64,000 nt of DNA from Ignavibacteria bacterium (GTDB lineage Bacteria > Bacteroidota > Ignavibacteria > Tepidaquicellales > OLB5), in the NCBI GenBank assembly GCA_030835025.1, contig JAUQWS010000023.1, forward strand, positions 62,001 through 126,000, in the 5' to 3' direction. The position numbers and the translations under genes are program-made. Each line of letters starts with the position of its first letter. Within the stretch, counting starts at the first letter, position 1. The notes under the pieces are model-generated. The model searched no databases, was not told the origin of the DNA, and was given only the letters and a program-made list of their open reading frames with translations. Of the stretch, positions 19,333-28,462 are shown in pieces.

Positions 19333-19680
19333 ATGCTTAAACGTATAACAGAGATATTTAGAGCCCTTTCTGACAAAAACAGATTGAGAATCATTAAAAT
19401 GCTTCAGGTTAAGGCGCTTTGTGTTTGTGAAATAACCGAGGTCCTTGGACTGGCAGCATCCACTGTTTCCACTCATCTGGCAATACTAAAAAAAGCAGGT
19501 TTTATAAAAGACTATAAAGATGGTAAATGGATCAACTATAGCTTAAACAGAGAAAATAATGAACCTGAAATTGCGTCGCTAAATGCCACCCTTCATTTTA
19601 TGCTAGAACAGGATGAGAAAATAATAGAAGACAGAAATAAGCTTGGATATGTTGACAGAATAGAAATTACAAATAAATAG
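19333..19680 (+). CDS. ArsR/SmtB-family transcriptional regulator
   Basis: IFRALSDKNRLRIIKMLQVKALCVCEITEVLGLAASTVSTHLAILKKAGFIKDYKDGKWINYSL, CVC metal-binding-like motif. Confidence 0.93.
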   Translation: MLKRITEIFRALSDKNRLRIIKMLQVKALCVCEITEVLGLAASTVSTHLAILKKAGFIKDYKDGKWINYSLNRENNEPEIASLNATLHFMLEQDEKIIEDRNKLGYVDRIEITNK

Positions 19681-19760
19681 TATACAAAAAAAAGAAAGCG
19701 TGTAAGTGATAAACACAATTTACAAACAAATCACAAAAATAACAGAAAGATAAAATCAGT

Positions 19761-20015
19761 ATGTTAAGAATAAAAGTAATCGGACCCGGATGTCCAAGAT
19801 GCAAGGAACTGGAACAAATGTGTTTTAATGTTTGCGCGGAAAATGAAATAGATGCAGATATACAGAAAATGACTGATATCAACGAGATAGCATCAATGGG
19901 TATCATGGCTACTCCGGCTTTGATCATAAATGATAAGCTTTACTTAAAAGGGAAATTGCCAACTAAAAGCACACTATTGCATTGGATAAAAGATAACATA
20001 ACTGAAAAAGTTTAG
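19761..20015 (+). CDS. Small thioredoxin-fold CxxC protein (redox-active disulfide protein 2-like)
   Basis: MLRIKVIGPGCPRCKELEQ...MATPALIINDKLYLKGKLP. Confidence 0.88.
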   Translation: MLRIKVIGPGCPRCKELEQMCFNVCAENEIDADIQKMTDINEIASMGIMATPALIINDKLYLKGKLPTKSTLLHWIKDNITEKV

Positions 20016-20039
20016 TTTAGAAATGAGATATTTACTTTT

Positions 20040-21071
20040 ATGACAACAACAAGTCTTAGGCGCAGCCTTTTTGATAAACAAATACTGATACCGTTCGTTT
20101 TGCTGCCGGTTTGGATAGTAATCTATTTCAACCTCGAGCAATGGGTGAATTTCCTAGTTATGGGCTATCCTCAAACACAACTTACTGAAGCGGTCAAATT
20201 CTTTATTTACGAAGTCCCGAAGGTACTGCTACTGCTCACATTAATAGTATTCGGTGTTGGAATTATCCGGACTTACTTCTCGCCTGAGAGAACCAGGCGG
20301 CTGCTCGAAAAAAGATCACTCCTTACAGGAAATATAATGGCAAGTTCTTTGGGAATTGTAACTCCTTTCTGTTCATGTTCTGCAGTTCCACTCTTTATTG
20401 GTTTTGTAGAGGCAGGTGTACCGCTTGGAGTAACTTTCTCCTTTCTTATTGCTACACCAATGATAAACGAAGTAGCAGTTGTTTTACTCTTTACATTTTT
20501 CGGATGGCAAACTGCAATCCTTTATGTAGCCACTGGCCTTACAATATCAATAGTATCAGGATACATCATAGGAAAACTAAAGCTAGAAAGGTTTGTTGAA
20601 AAATGGGTTTATGATATTAAGACTGTAAAGTCATCAGCCGGCGATGACAAGGTCACCTTCACTGACCGTATTGAATCCGGCTATACCGCGGTAAAGGAAA
20701 TTGTCTACAAAGTATGGATATATATTGTAGTCGGCATCGGGGTCGGAGCATGGATACACGGATATGTACCTGAGAATTTCATGGCTGGTATCATGGGCAG
20801 ATCTGCATGGTGGTCTGTCCCGTTATCAGTGCTTATCGGAATTCCAATGTATTCAAATGCTGCCGGCATTATCCCTGTAATGCAGGCACTGCTTGAAAAA
20901 GGAGCTTCACTTGGAACTGCGCTCTCGTTCATGATGGCAGTTATTGGGCTTTCTCTTCCCGAAATCATTATACTCAAAAAGATTCTGAAAATGCCTCTGA
21001 TACTAACTTTTATTGGTGTAGTAGGCTGCGGAATAATTATCGTAGGATATTTATTTAATATTATTTTCTGA
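20040..21071 (+). CDS. Permease, DUF318/ArsP-like
   Basis: ITPFCSCSAVPLFIGFVEAGVPLGVTFSFLIATPMINEVAVVLL; GIPMYSNAAGIIPVMQALLEKGASLGTALSFMMAVIGLSLPEIIIL. Confidence 0.9.
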   Translation: MTTTSLRRSLFDKQILIPFVLLPVWIVIYFNLEQWVNFLVMGYPQTQLTEAVKFFIYEVPKVLLLLTLIVFGVGIIRTYFSPERTRRLLEKRSLLTGNIMASSLGIVTPFCSCSAVPLFIGFVEAGVPLGVTFSFLIATPMINEVAVVLLFTFFGWQTAILYVATGLTISIVSGYIIGKLKLERFVEKWVYDIKTVKSSAGDDKVTFTDRIESGYTAVKEIVYKVWIYIVVGIGVGAWIHGYVPENFMAGIMGRSAWWSVPLSVLIGIPMYSNAAGIIPVMQALLEKGASLGTALSFMMAVIGLSLPEIIILKKILKMPLILTFIGVVGCGIIIVGYLFNIIF

Positions 21072-21074
21072 ATA

Positions 21075-21695
21075 ATGAGAACTAAATCTATTTCTTTGAT
21101 ACTTTTAATTCCACTTTCATTCTGGCTGCTATCATGTAACAAAACAGTTCCTGATAATAACAGGATTGCAGAAACGACCGCTCCCGTAACATTCGATAAA
21201 AATTCTGTAATAAAAACAACAACGATTGCCGATGATAGCATAAAAACGGAATTAATGGTGCAAAATAATGACTCTATAAGAGCTCTAGTTGAAAAAGACA
21301 GGAAGAGAAAAAAGGATTCGATAAGATCTGCAAAGGAAAGTGATGTTAAAATAGCCGCCTATTACTTCCACCCCACAGCAAGATGCGTAACCTGCCGTAA
21401 TATTGAGGCATATTCAATTGAAGCTATAAAGGAATGGGAAGAACAGAATAAAAAGCAGATAAGCTGGCAGGACATAAATATCGAAGATTCTCTGAATGAG
21501 CACTATGTAAATGAATACAGTCTGGAATTCAGTTCACTTGTAATTGTAAAATATACAGGCGGCAAAAAAGATGACTGGAAAAACCTCGAGGAAACATGGA
21601 GACTGGTTAACGATAAAAACACCTTTATTAAATATGTGAAGTTTGAGCTGAACAAGTTTGCAGAACAAAATGAGCAAAAAGGAACAATACAATGA
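21075..21695 (+). CDS. ArsF-like lipoprotein (nitrophenyl compound nitroreductase subunit ArsF family)
   Basis: Lipobox WLLSCNK; AAYYFHPTARCVTCRNIEAYSIEAIKEW, CxxC within a YYFH..RC.TC context recalled for ArsF family. Confidence 0.75.
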   Translation: MRTKSISLILLIPLSFWLLSCNKTVPDNNRIAETTAPVTFDKNSVIKTTTIADDSIKTELMVQNNDSIRALVEKDRKRKKDSIRSAKESDVKIAAYYFHPTARCVTCRNIEAYSIEAIKEWEEQNKKQISWQDINIEDSLNEHYVNEYSLEFSSLVIVKYTGGKKDDWKNLEETWRLVNDKNTFIKYVKFELNKFAEQNEQKGTIQ

Positions 21696-21934
21696 CAATC
21701 AAAATTCTGGGTGTCGGCTGCCCTAAATGCCGCAGGTTAGAAGAGAAAGTTAAAGCCGTAATTGATATGCATTCAATTGAAGCTTCAATTGAAAAAGTTA
21801 CAGATGTTAAAGATATGTTGAAGTATAATATTATGATGACGCCCGGACTCGTTATAAACGAGAAACTTAAATCAAACGGCAATATCCCAAAAGACGAACA
21901 AATTCTGCAATGGATAAGAGAAGAAATAAATTAA
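21692..21934 (+). CDS. Small thioredoxin-fold CxxC protein
   Basis: MTIKILGVGCPKCRRLEEKVKAVI...MMTPGLVINEKLKSNGNIP; paralogous to the 19761 product. Confidence 0.88.
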   Translation: MTIKILGVGCPKCRRLEEKVKAVIDMHSIEASIEKVTDVKDMLKYNIMMTPGLVINEKLKSNGNIPKDEQILQWIREEIN

Positions 21935-22326
21935 GGATCGCTTTGATTCTGTGCTTACCGCTATTGGTATTGCTGTTCTCATGCAAAGTCAAAGATAACA
22001 AAACTGAAACTCAAAACATTGAGAACAAACTATCAGGAGCAAAGATCACTTTTGTGGAGCTTGGCTCTGTGAACTGCATCCCCTGCAAACAAATGCAGCC
22101 TATTATGAAATCAATTGAAGAGAAATTCGGCGGCCAGGTGAAAGTAGTTTTCCACGACGTGTGGAAAGATAAAAGACCTGCACAAGAATATGGCATACAG
22201 TTAATCCCAACACAAGTTTTCCTTGATGAGAACGGGAAGGAGTTCTTCCGGCATGAAGGCTTCTTTGCTGAAAATGAGATCATTGAACTGTTCGCATCTA
22301 AAGGTATCACTCCATTAAGACAATAA
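21910..22326 (+). CDS. Thioredoxin-family lipoprotein (ArsE-like)
   Basis: FVELGSVNCIPCKQMQPIMKSIEEKFGGQVKVVFHDVWKDKRPAQEYGIQLIPTQVFLDENGKEFFRHEGF; lipobox LLVLLFSCKV. Confidence 0.85.
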   Translation: MDKRRNKLRIALILCLPLLVLLFSCKVKDNKTETQNIENKLSGAKITFVELGSVNCIPCKQMQPIMKSIEEKFGGQVKVVFHDVWKDKRPAQEYGIQLIPTQVFLDENGKEFFRHEGFFAENEIIELFASKGITPLRQ

Positions 22327-22329
22327 GCA

Positions 22330-23031
22330 ATGCTGAATGAGATTTTTACGTGGCTGAATACTCTTATCACAGGCAATTTCTATATTGCTTTAATTGGTGC
22401 TTTTCTGTGGGGTGTGTTGAGTATCCTGCTCAGTCCCTGCCATTTAAGCAGCATACCTCTTGTTATTGGATATATTAACAAACGGGGTATTCAGAGTCCG
22501 AAGATCGCATTCTTCAACTCCGCAGTATTTTCTGCCGGTATACTTGCAACGATTGCCATAATCGGTGTGATAACATCTGTTCTCGGCGGCTTGATCGGTG
22601 ATATCGGAACTGCGGGAAATTACCTCGTCGCAATTGTGTTCTTTGCCGCGGGCCTGTACCTACTTGATATTATCCAACTTGATTTTGGTAAGGGAGGTGT
22701 CACAAAAGTATCATCAAGAGGTTATACTTTGGCCTTTGTGCTGGGCTTGTTGTTTGGGTTCGGCCTGGGTCCTTGTACATTCGCATTCATGGCGCCGGTT
22801 TTGGGTGTTGCGTTCCACTACTCATCAAGCAACATCCTGAGTGCCGTTTTGTTACTATCCCTTTTTGCTCTTGGACATTGTTTTGTTATCGCCGGTGCAG
22901 GGACACTGAGTGCAAAAGTTTCATCCTATCTTAAGTGGTCTGAGAGTTCTATAAGTATCATTATACTCAAAAAGGTTTGCGGTATCCTTGTGATACTCGG
23001 GGGTATCTACATGTTATATTTAACAGTTTAA
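22330..23031 (+). CDS. CcdA/DsbD-like transmembrane protein (ArsG-like)
   Basis: GAFLWGVLSILLSPCHLSSIPLVIGYI ... LGLLFGFGLGPCTFAFMAPVLGVAF: paired TM cysteines of the CcdA/DsbD-beta fold. Confidence 0.87.
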   Translation: MLNEIFTWLNTLITGNFYIALIGAFLWGVLSILLSPCHLSSIPLVIGYINKRGIQSPKIAFFNSAVFSAGILATIAIIGVITSVLGGLIGDIGTAGNYLVAIVFFAAGLYLLDIIQLDFGKGGVTKVSSRGYTLAFVLGLLFGFGLGPCTFAFMAPVLGVAFHYSSSNILSAVLLLSLFALGHCFVIAGAGTLSAKVSSYLKWSESSISIIILKKVCGILVILGGIYMLYLTV

Positions 23032-23035
23032 GAAA

Positions 23036-23530
23036 ATGAAAAGACATTACTCAATCTTGATCATTCTTTTTTTGGTTTGTACTACTACCGCTTCGCAATC
23101 TTACATTGATTTTACAACCGACGATATTAACGGTAATGAAGTAGTTTTAAGTTCATGGCTAAAACAGGGTCCCGTAATGCTTGCATTTTGGAGGACTTGG
23201 TGCCCTTCATGCAAAGATGAACAAAAAGCCATACAGCAATTATATGAAAAGCATGAACCAAAAGGGTTTCAGTATATCGGGATAAATATTGATAATCAAA
23301 AATCTGTAGCAAAAGTCAAGCCTTATGTTGCTGCTCATAATTTTACATTTACGGTCATAATGGATACCGATAGGAAAATATTTGAAATGTGCGGAGCTAA
23401 TGATGATATCATGCCTTACTCGATCATAATTGATTCCGAAGGGAAAACTATTGCCTCGCACATAGGCTTTAAGACTGGCGATGAATCTATTTTTGAAGAA
23501 GATATTAAGAGAATACTTAACATAGAATGA
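23036..23530 (+). CDS. TlpA-like thioredoxin/peroxiredoxin, secreted
   Basis: Signal peptide; VMLAFWRTWCPSCKDEQKAIQQLYEKH, MPYSIIIDSEGKTIASHIGF. Confidence 0.88.
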   Translation: MKRHYSILIILFLVCTTTASQSYIDFTTDDINGNEVVLSSWLKQGPVMLAFWRTWCPSCKDEQKAIQQLYEKHEPKGFQYIGINIDNQKSVAKVKPYVAAHNFTFTVIMDTDRKIFEMCGANDDIMPYSIIIDSEGKTIASHIGFKTGDESIFEEDIKRILNIE

Positions 23531-25212
23531 CCGGGATTTTACTTTGTCGATTCTCAACAAAACACATGATTTTTCCTGTAGCTCTATTAATTTTTAATTT
23601 CTTTACAGCTTTTTGCCAAAACACAACTCAAATTAGAGTATCCGGAAGCAACCTGTTCCGGTACGGCCATGGAAATGAACATCTATTTAACGAAGAAATA
23701 AAAAAAGAGTATTTCGAAAATATCACTGATGCAAAATTATCAATTAATAATTTTGCATTAGGTCTGAGACTGGAGTATATTGATCCTGCTGAAATAGGAA
23801 GAAATTTCAAGGGACTGCGTAAAAGATATATAGAATATAGGACTGATGATTTTGAGATCAGGGCAGGAACTTTCAGTGAAATAGTTGGCAGAGGGCTTGC
23901 ACTGAATTCTTTTGAACAAAGAGAGCTGGCCTTTGATACGGGGCTTGACGGAATAAGAATAATCTACCAAAAAACTTTCTCCAAAAACAAAAACTTTCGT
24001 CTCAGATCAGAAATTCTTGGCGGATTTCTTGAATATTCAGACTATTTGGAACCAGAAAGAATTGAAAAATATGATATTAGAAACATTAACTTAGAAGGTA
24101 CCTTATTCTCGCTGTTTTCCTTAGGAGTCAATTATGTTTACGCCGATGGGATTATCCCCACAGGCAATACAACAACTGATATTGAAGCCTATCTGCCTGA
24201 AATTTTCCTTACATTCAATTCTTCCCGAATACAGTTATTATCATCATATGCTCACAAAAATGTGAACGTAAAGGCAAATTCCATTTACCCATCAGATTTT
24301 TACTCTTTGGGTGATGGATTCTATCTTTCAGGAAATTATTCTGTATCCGGACTTGGTCTCACATTTGAATATAAGAATTACAGGTTTGATCTTACAACAC
24401 CTGACAACCAAAGCACAGAGAGAGCTACAAAAGTACTGCCTTTCCAAAATCCGCCTACTGTGCTTAAACAACAAACATCTGTGCTGACTTCAAGAATTAG
24501 TCACCCTGTAGATTTTAATGATGATGTCGGAGTACAATTAGAGCTTTCTATTGTACCCGACAACAGAATTTCATTCCTGCTAAATGCCTCCCTATCATCA
24601 AAACACTTCAGTTTTTATGATGCAGATACATCATCAAAAATACACTTCGTGTCAACTGAGAGAACAACTGATTTCTTACCTTCATTTTCCGAAGGTTACT
24701 CACCCAATATTGAACTCAGTGCAGAAACTGAGTATGAAATTTCAGAAAATCTGAATTCGAAACTTGGGATTTTTTATCAGCGTAAGATCAATTACAACTA
24801 TTTTTTCAATGAATTATCAGAGCGCATACACTATTTAACAATTCCTGCTGACGTAAGGTATAATCTTTCGCGATTGATTTCGGCAAGGATTCATTCTGAA
24901 GTTCAGCATACCAGGACATCTTATGGAACAAGAATATCCAGCAGTTTCTTAAATTATTATTTTTCAGTCGGCATTAACAGATCGCCCGATTTTTCGATAA
25001 ACATAAACTCTGAATTCACTACCAACAATTCCGAGCCAACCGGTAAAAAAACATGGGTAGAAGCGGAAATAAGCTGGAAACTCACTGCAACTAACATTGT
25101 AGTATTGGCCTACGGCTCAGAGCGCGGCGGATTAAGATGCAGTGGCGGAACCTGCAAATACATCAATCCATTTAATGGCTTACGAATAAGTATTCAAAGT
25201 ATTTTTGATTGA
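23527..25212 (+). CDS. Outer-membrane beta-barrel protein, DUF6029-like
   Basis: Long beta-rich secreted protein, C-terminal GLRISIQSIFD; 4-nt overlap with previous gene. Confidence 0.65.
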   Translation: MTGILLCRFSTKHMIFPVALLIFNFFTAFCQNTTQIRVSGSNLFRYGHGNEHLFNEEIKKEYFENITDAKLSINNFALGLRLEYIDPAEIGRNFKGLRKRYIEYRTDDFEIRAGTFSEIVGRGLALNSFEQRELAFDTGLDGIRIIYQKTFSKNKNFRLRSEILGGFLEYSDYLEPERIEKYDIRNINLEGTLFSLFSLGVNYVYADGIIPTGNTTTDIEAYLPEIFLTFNSSRIQLLSSYAHKNVNVKANSIYPSDFYSLGDGFYLSGNYSVSGLGLTFEYKNYRFDLTTPDNQSTERATKVLPFQNPPTVLKQQTSVLTSRISHPVDFNDDVGVQLELSIVPDNRISFLLNASLSSKHFSFYDADTSSKIHFVSTERTTDFLPSFSEGYSPNIELSAETEYEISENLNSKLGIFYQRKINYNYFFNELSERIHYLTIPADVRYNLSRLISARIHSEVQHTRTSYGTRISSSFLNYYFSVGINRSPDFSININSEFTTNNSEPTGKKTWVEAEISWKLTATNIVVLAYGSERGGLRCSGGTCKYINPFNGLRISIQSIFD

Positions 25213-25994
25213 ACAAATCAGTTATCAATATTATCAGTATCGGGGTATTGTTCCTTGTTACTTCGTGTGAAGATAACCTGAAATCTCCCTTTGTGAACCC
25301 GGATATCTCTTCAAACAAAAAAGCATTACTTGAAGTATTCACCAGTATTACATGCCTGAATTGCATTCAGGCTAACATCTACTGCGATAATATTACCTCT
25401 CTTAAAGGTATGACAATCAATGATACTAATGTTCTGATCATCAATTACCATCCTTCATTCTTTCCAACAGATCCTTTCTATCAGTTCAATAAAGAGCTTA
25501 ACATAGAAAGACAGCAATATTACGATATTTCATTTATTCCTTCCGGCTTTTGTGATGGCAATTCATTACCACCTCCTTTTTCGGCATCAGAATGGACTAA
25601 CCAAATCAATGGAGATCTTGCTAAATACAACGAAGCCGTAATATTTTTGGAAAACACTCTTGATACAATCAGCAGATCGGGCTCAATAAAGATAATAACA
25701 GAACAAAGGGAACCTGTTGAAAATGGTGATTTGAAATTGTTCCTGATCATTACAGAAAATAACATATACTATAATGCACCCGCGGGTAATAAATACTACA
25801 ATAATATCGCAAGAGAAATGATCAACCAAACCGAGGGTGAACCTATTGTGTTAACCCCTGGTCAGACTACGACAATCATAAAAAATTATACTGTAAGGTC
25901 TGGGATTGAAATACTAAATTCTACTATCATAGCATTTATTCAGGTCTATAACACAAAAAAAATTATTGCCGTTGAGAAATTAGCCCTATACTAG
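25209..25994 (+). CDS. Omp28-related lipoprotein with thioredoxin-like CxxC
   Basis: KKALLEVFTSITCLNCIQANIYCDNI (EVFTSxxCxxC) typical of Omp28 family; lipobox LVTSCED; TTG start overlapping upstream stop. Confidence 0.75.
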   Translation: MNKSVINIISIGVLFLVTSCEDNLKSPFVNPDISSNKKALLEVFTSITCLNCIQANIYCDNITSLKGMTINDTNVLIINYHPSFFPTDPFYQFNKELNIERQQYYDISFIPSGFCDGNSLPPPFSASEWTNQINGDLAKYNEAVIFLENTLDTISRSGSIKIITEQREPVENGDLKLFLIITENNIYYNAPAGNKYYNNIAREMINQTEGEPIVLTPGQTTTIIKNYTVRSGIEILNSTIIAFIQVYNTKKIIAVEKLALY

Positions 25995-26010
25995 ATAATC
26001 AGGCATTTTT

Positions 26011-26445
26011 TCATGTTTCTATAAGAGAGCTTACCCAATCATCAATCTTCACTTTTATTTCATCTCTTACTTCAATTGTTTTCTTCAACTTTTCCTCATC
26101 GCTTCCTTCAAACGAAGAAGGATCCGGGAAGCTCCAGTGAAGTGTATTCTTAACCCCAGGAAATATCGGGCAGCGCTCTGCGTTTGCTTCATCGCATACG
26201 GTAACAACATAGCTGTAAAACCTGCCTTCCTTGAAATAATCAAATACTCTTTTGGTTTTATTACCGGAAATATCTATACCCATTTCTGCCATTGCTTCAA
26301 CTGCAAATGGATTCAGATTTCCCTGTTCAAATCCGGCGCTTTCAGCATAAAATCTGTCACCATGATAATGATTCATAATTGCTTCTGCCATCTGGCTCCT
26401 TGCACTGTTGTGAATACAAACAAATAATGCTCTTAGCTTTGACAT
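26011..26445 (-). CDS. arsC: Arsenate reductase, thioredoxin-coupled (low-MW PTPase fold)
   Basis: LRALFVCIHNSARSQMAEAIMNHYHGDRFYAESAGFEQG; VVTVCDEANAERCPIFPGVKNTLHWSFPDPSSFEG. Confidence 0.95.
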   Translation of the reverse strand: MSKLRALFVCIHNSARSQMAEAIMNHYHGDRFYAESAGFEQGNLNPFAVEAMAEMGIDISGNKTKRVFDYFKEGRFYSYVVTVCDEANAERCPIFPGVKNTLHWSFPDPSSFEGSDEEKLKKTIEVRDEIKVKIDDWVSSLIET

Positions 26446-26638
26446 TTTTTATTCTTAAATATTCTATTATTCCTCTATCAAAGTCGTTTTGCCGCCATGA
26501 ATCTGAACACCAAACTTAACCACTTTACCGATTCTTAAAATTAATCTCTGCCTGTTAAAATAAGGTTAAGAAAATGATTGGAAACCGTTAATTATTAATT
26601 AAGAGAATGTTACGTCTAGTATAAATTGCTTCAAAATC

Positions 26639-27556
26639 TCATTTCTTTTTATTCGCTTTAAGAGAACTGTACTTCCTCACATAAAGCGGTGTCGTTCCGC
26701 AGCACCCGCCAATTAATCTCACTCCAATTGATTTCCACTTCTTCGCATAGTTCAGGTATTCATCCGGACTGACTGTCTTCCTCATCGGGTCACCATCTTT
26801 GAAATTCGGGTCACCAATATTAGCGTATGCACCCGCAGGAATATCTGTCAGTACTTTAATATGCTCAATAACATGCTCAACAAGTGAAGGATGAATGCAG
26901 TTTACGGAAACAACTGCAGGCGAAAATTTATTGATGATAGAAAGTGCCTCGCTGATAGGTTCCCCGGAGAACAACTCCTTTTCATTTCTTGGAGTGATGC
27001 TGATAACATAATCCAGATCAAACTTATGAAGCTGATTAAGGACTGCAGATATTTCGCGGATATTGGTTAGAGTTTCTGCGATCAGCATATCACAGCCTGC
27101 ATTCACAAGGTTTTGAATGTGTTCATTATGTTCAGTGCAGAGTACATCAGTATCCGGAGTAAGCTCGGGCTTATAGCTGTCTTCAAGCGGCGCAATGCAT
27201 CCTGCAACAAGAACTTCACCCTCTTCGGAGGCTATCATTACTGCATCTTTTGCAAGCTCCACTGCATCAGTTGTGAAATGTCTGGCTGTTTCGTCAAATC
27301 CTTTTTCGCTGTAATGATATCCTGCTTTCTCAAATGTCCTCTTCTGCGTGCGGAAAGTATTCGCAGTAATTACATCAGCTCCGGTATCGATGTTATCTAT
27401 ATGAATATGCCTGACAACATCAGGCCTTTCGATAAGTGCCCTTGCGCTCCACAGCGGAAGCGAGATATCGCATCCCCTTGACTGCAGCTCGGTTCCCATT
27501 GCACTATCAAGGATTATCGTCCTTCCCGTATCCAGAAGTTCTCTTAATTTACCCAT
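26639..27556 (-). CDS. Homocysteine S-methyltransferase family protein
   Basis: ILDSAMGTELQSRGCDI, GADVITANTFRTQKRTF, GCDMLIAETLTNIREI, GVRLIGGCCGTTPLYVR (GGCCG Zn site). Confidence 0.93.
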   Translation of the reverse strand: MGKLRELLDTGRTIILDSAMGTELQSRGCDISLPLWSARALIERPDVVRHIHIDNIDTGADVITANTFRTQKRTFEKAGYHYSEKGFDETARHFTTDAVELAKDAVMIASEEGEVLVAGCIAPLEDSYKPELTPDTDVLCTEHNEHIQNLVNAGCDMLIAETLTNIREISAVLNQLHKFDLDYVISITPRNEKELFSGEPISEALSIINKFSPAVVSVNCIHPSLVEHVIEHIKVLTDIPAGAYANIGDPNFKDGDPMRKTVSPDEYLNYAKKWKSIGVRLIGGCCGTTPLYVRKYSSLKANKKK

Positions 27557-27604
27557 GACATTATCTTGATTTCAGGATGCAATCTATTGACCATAACTTT
27601 ACAA

Positions 27605-28435
27605 CTATCTAATCATTGAAATCAAATCTTCAAGAACAGCGGCAAATGCTTTTTCGGCTTTCAGCCTGTTCTTCAACTGATCTTCTTTCGAAATTTCAAC
27701 AAGCCTGTCTGCAACCAGTTCTCTTGAGATCATTCCGAAAGCCGCGCAGTCAATTTTAGCGTGTACTGCTGCAATATTTTCCGGAACAAGGGAATACCCA
27801 AGTACGTCTGAACCGGTTTCCCTGTAAAACCTGCATTCTGCCTCAGTCTCTGTCTCGGGTCCGGTAACACCAATATAGACTGAAGGAAAGTACCTGAACT
27901 TTTTCTCCCTAAGGTAATTTTCTATATCACCAAACCACTTTGCATCGTATGGATCGCTCATATCGGGGAACCTAGTACCCAGAGTATCATCATTTTCGCC
28001 GATAAGCGGATTATCACCCATAAAATTGATATGATCATAAATTGCCGCTACTCCGCCAACTTCAAATCTCGGATTCAAGTGCCCTACTTCGTCAATGATC
28101 ATAATGCGTTTTATACCCAGCTCTTTTAAAACATATATAGGGTGAGCCACATCCCGCATCCTAAACCCGCCAAAGAAATTAATATGACCGTTAAGTATGA
28201 TGAACTTCTTCTCAGCCTTTTTCGATTCTGCAAATATCAACTCACCTTCAGCATCAACAGCACCATCAAACTTAGGCGGGATCTCAGAATATTTTATCTT
28301 CTTAACGTGATCGAAGCTCTTGAGAAATGAAGGATTACGGTAGGTTATCAAAGCAAAGCTCTGTTTAACACTAAATGGAGACTGTGCTTTTATGTAAGCA
28401 GCTGATTCGAGTATTCTTCGTTTTTGTTCTGTCAT
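27605..28435 (-). CDS. Divergent purine nucleoside phosphorylase-like protein
   Basis: PNP-fold landmarks in degraded form: ILNGHINFFGGFRMRDVAHPIYVLKELGIKRIMIIDEVGHLNPRFEVG, GVTGPETETEAECRFYRETGSDVLGYSLVPENIAAVHA. Confidence 0.82.
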   Translation of the reverse strand: MTEQKRRILESAAYIKAQSPFSVKQSFALITYRNPSFLKSFDHVKKIKYSEIPPKFDGAVDAEGELIFAESKKAEKKFIILNGHINFFGGFRMRDVAHPIYVLKELGIKRIMIIDEVGHLNPRFEVGGVAAIYDHINFMGDNPLIGENDDTLGTRFPDMSDPYDAKWFGDIENYLREKKFRYFPSVYIGVTGPETETEAECRFYRETGSDVLGYSLVPENIAAVHAKIDCAAFGMISRELVADRLVEISKEDQLKNRLKAEKAFAAVLEDLISMIR

Positions 28436-28462
28436 AATTACTTCGTTTCCCTCAGATTACGT

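Noticed and set aside
16655-26445. Arsenic region as a transposon or integrated element
   Set aside because: No transposase, integrase, tRNA target or terminal repeats seen at either end; treated as a chromosomal island only.
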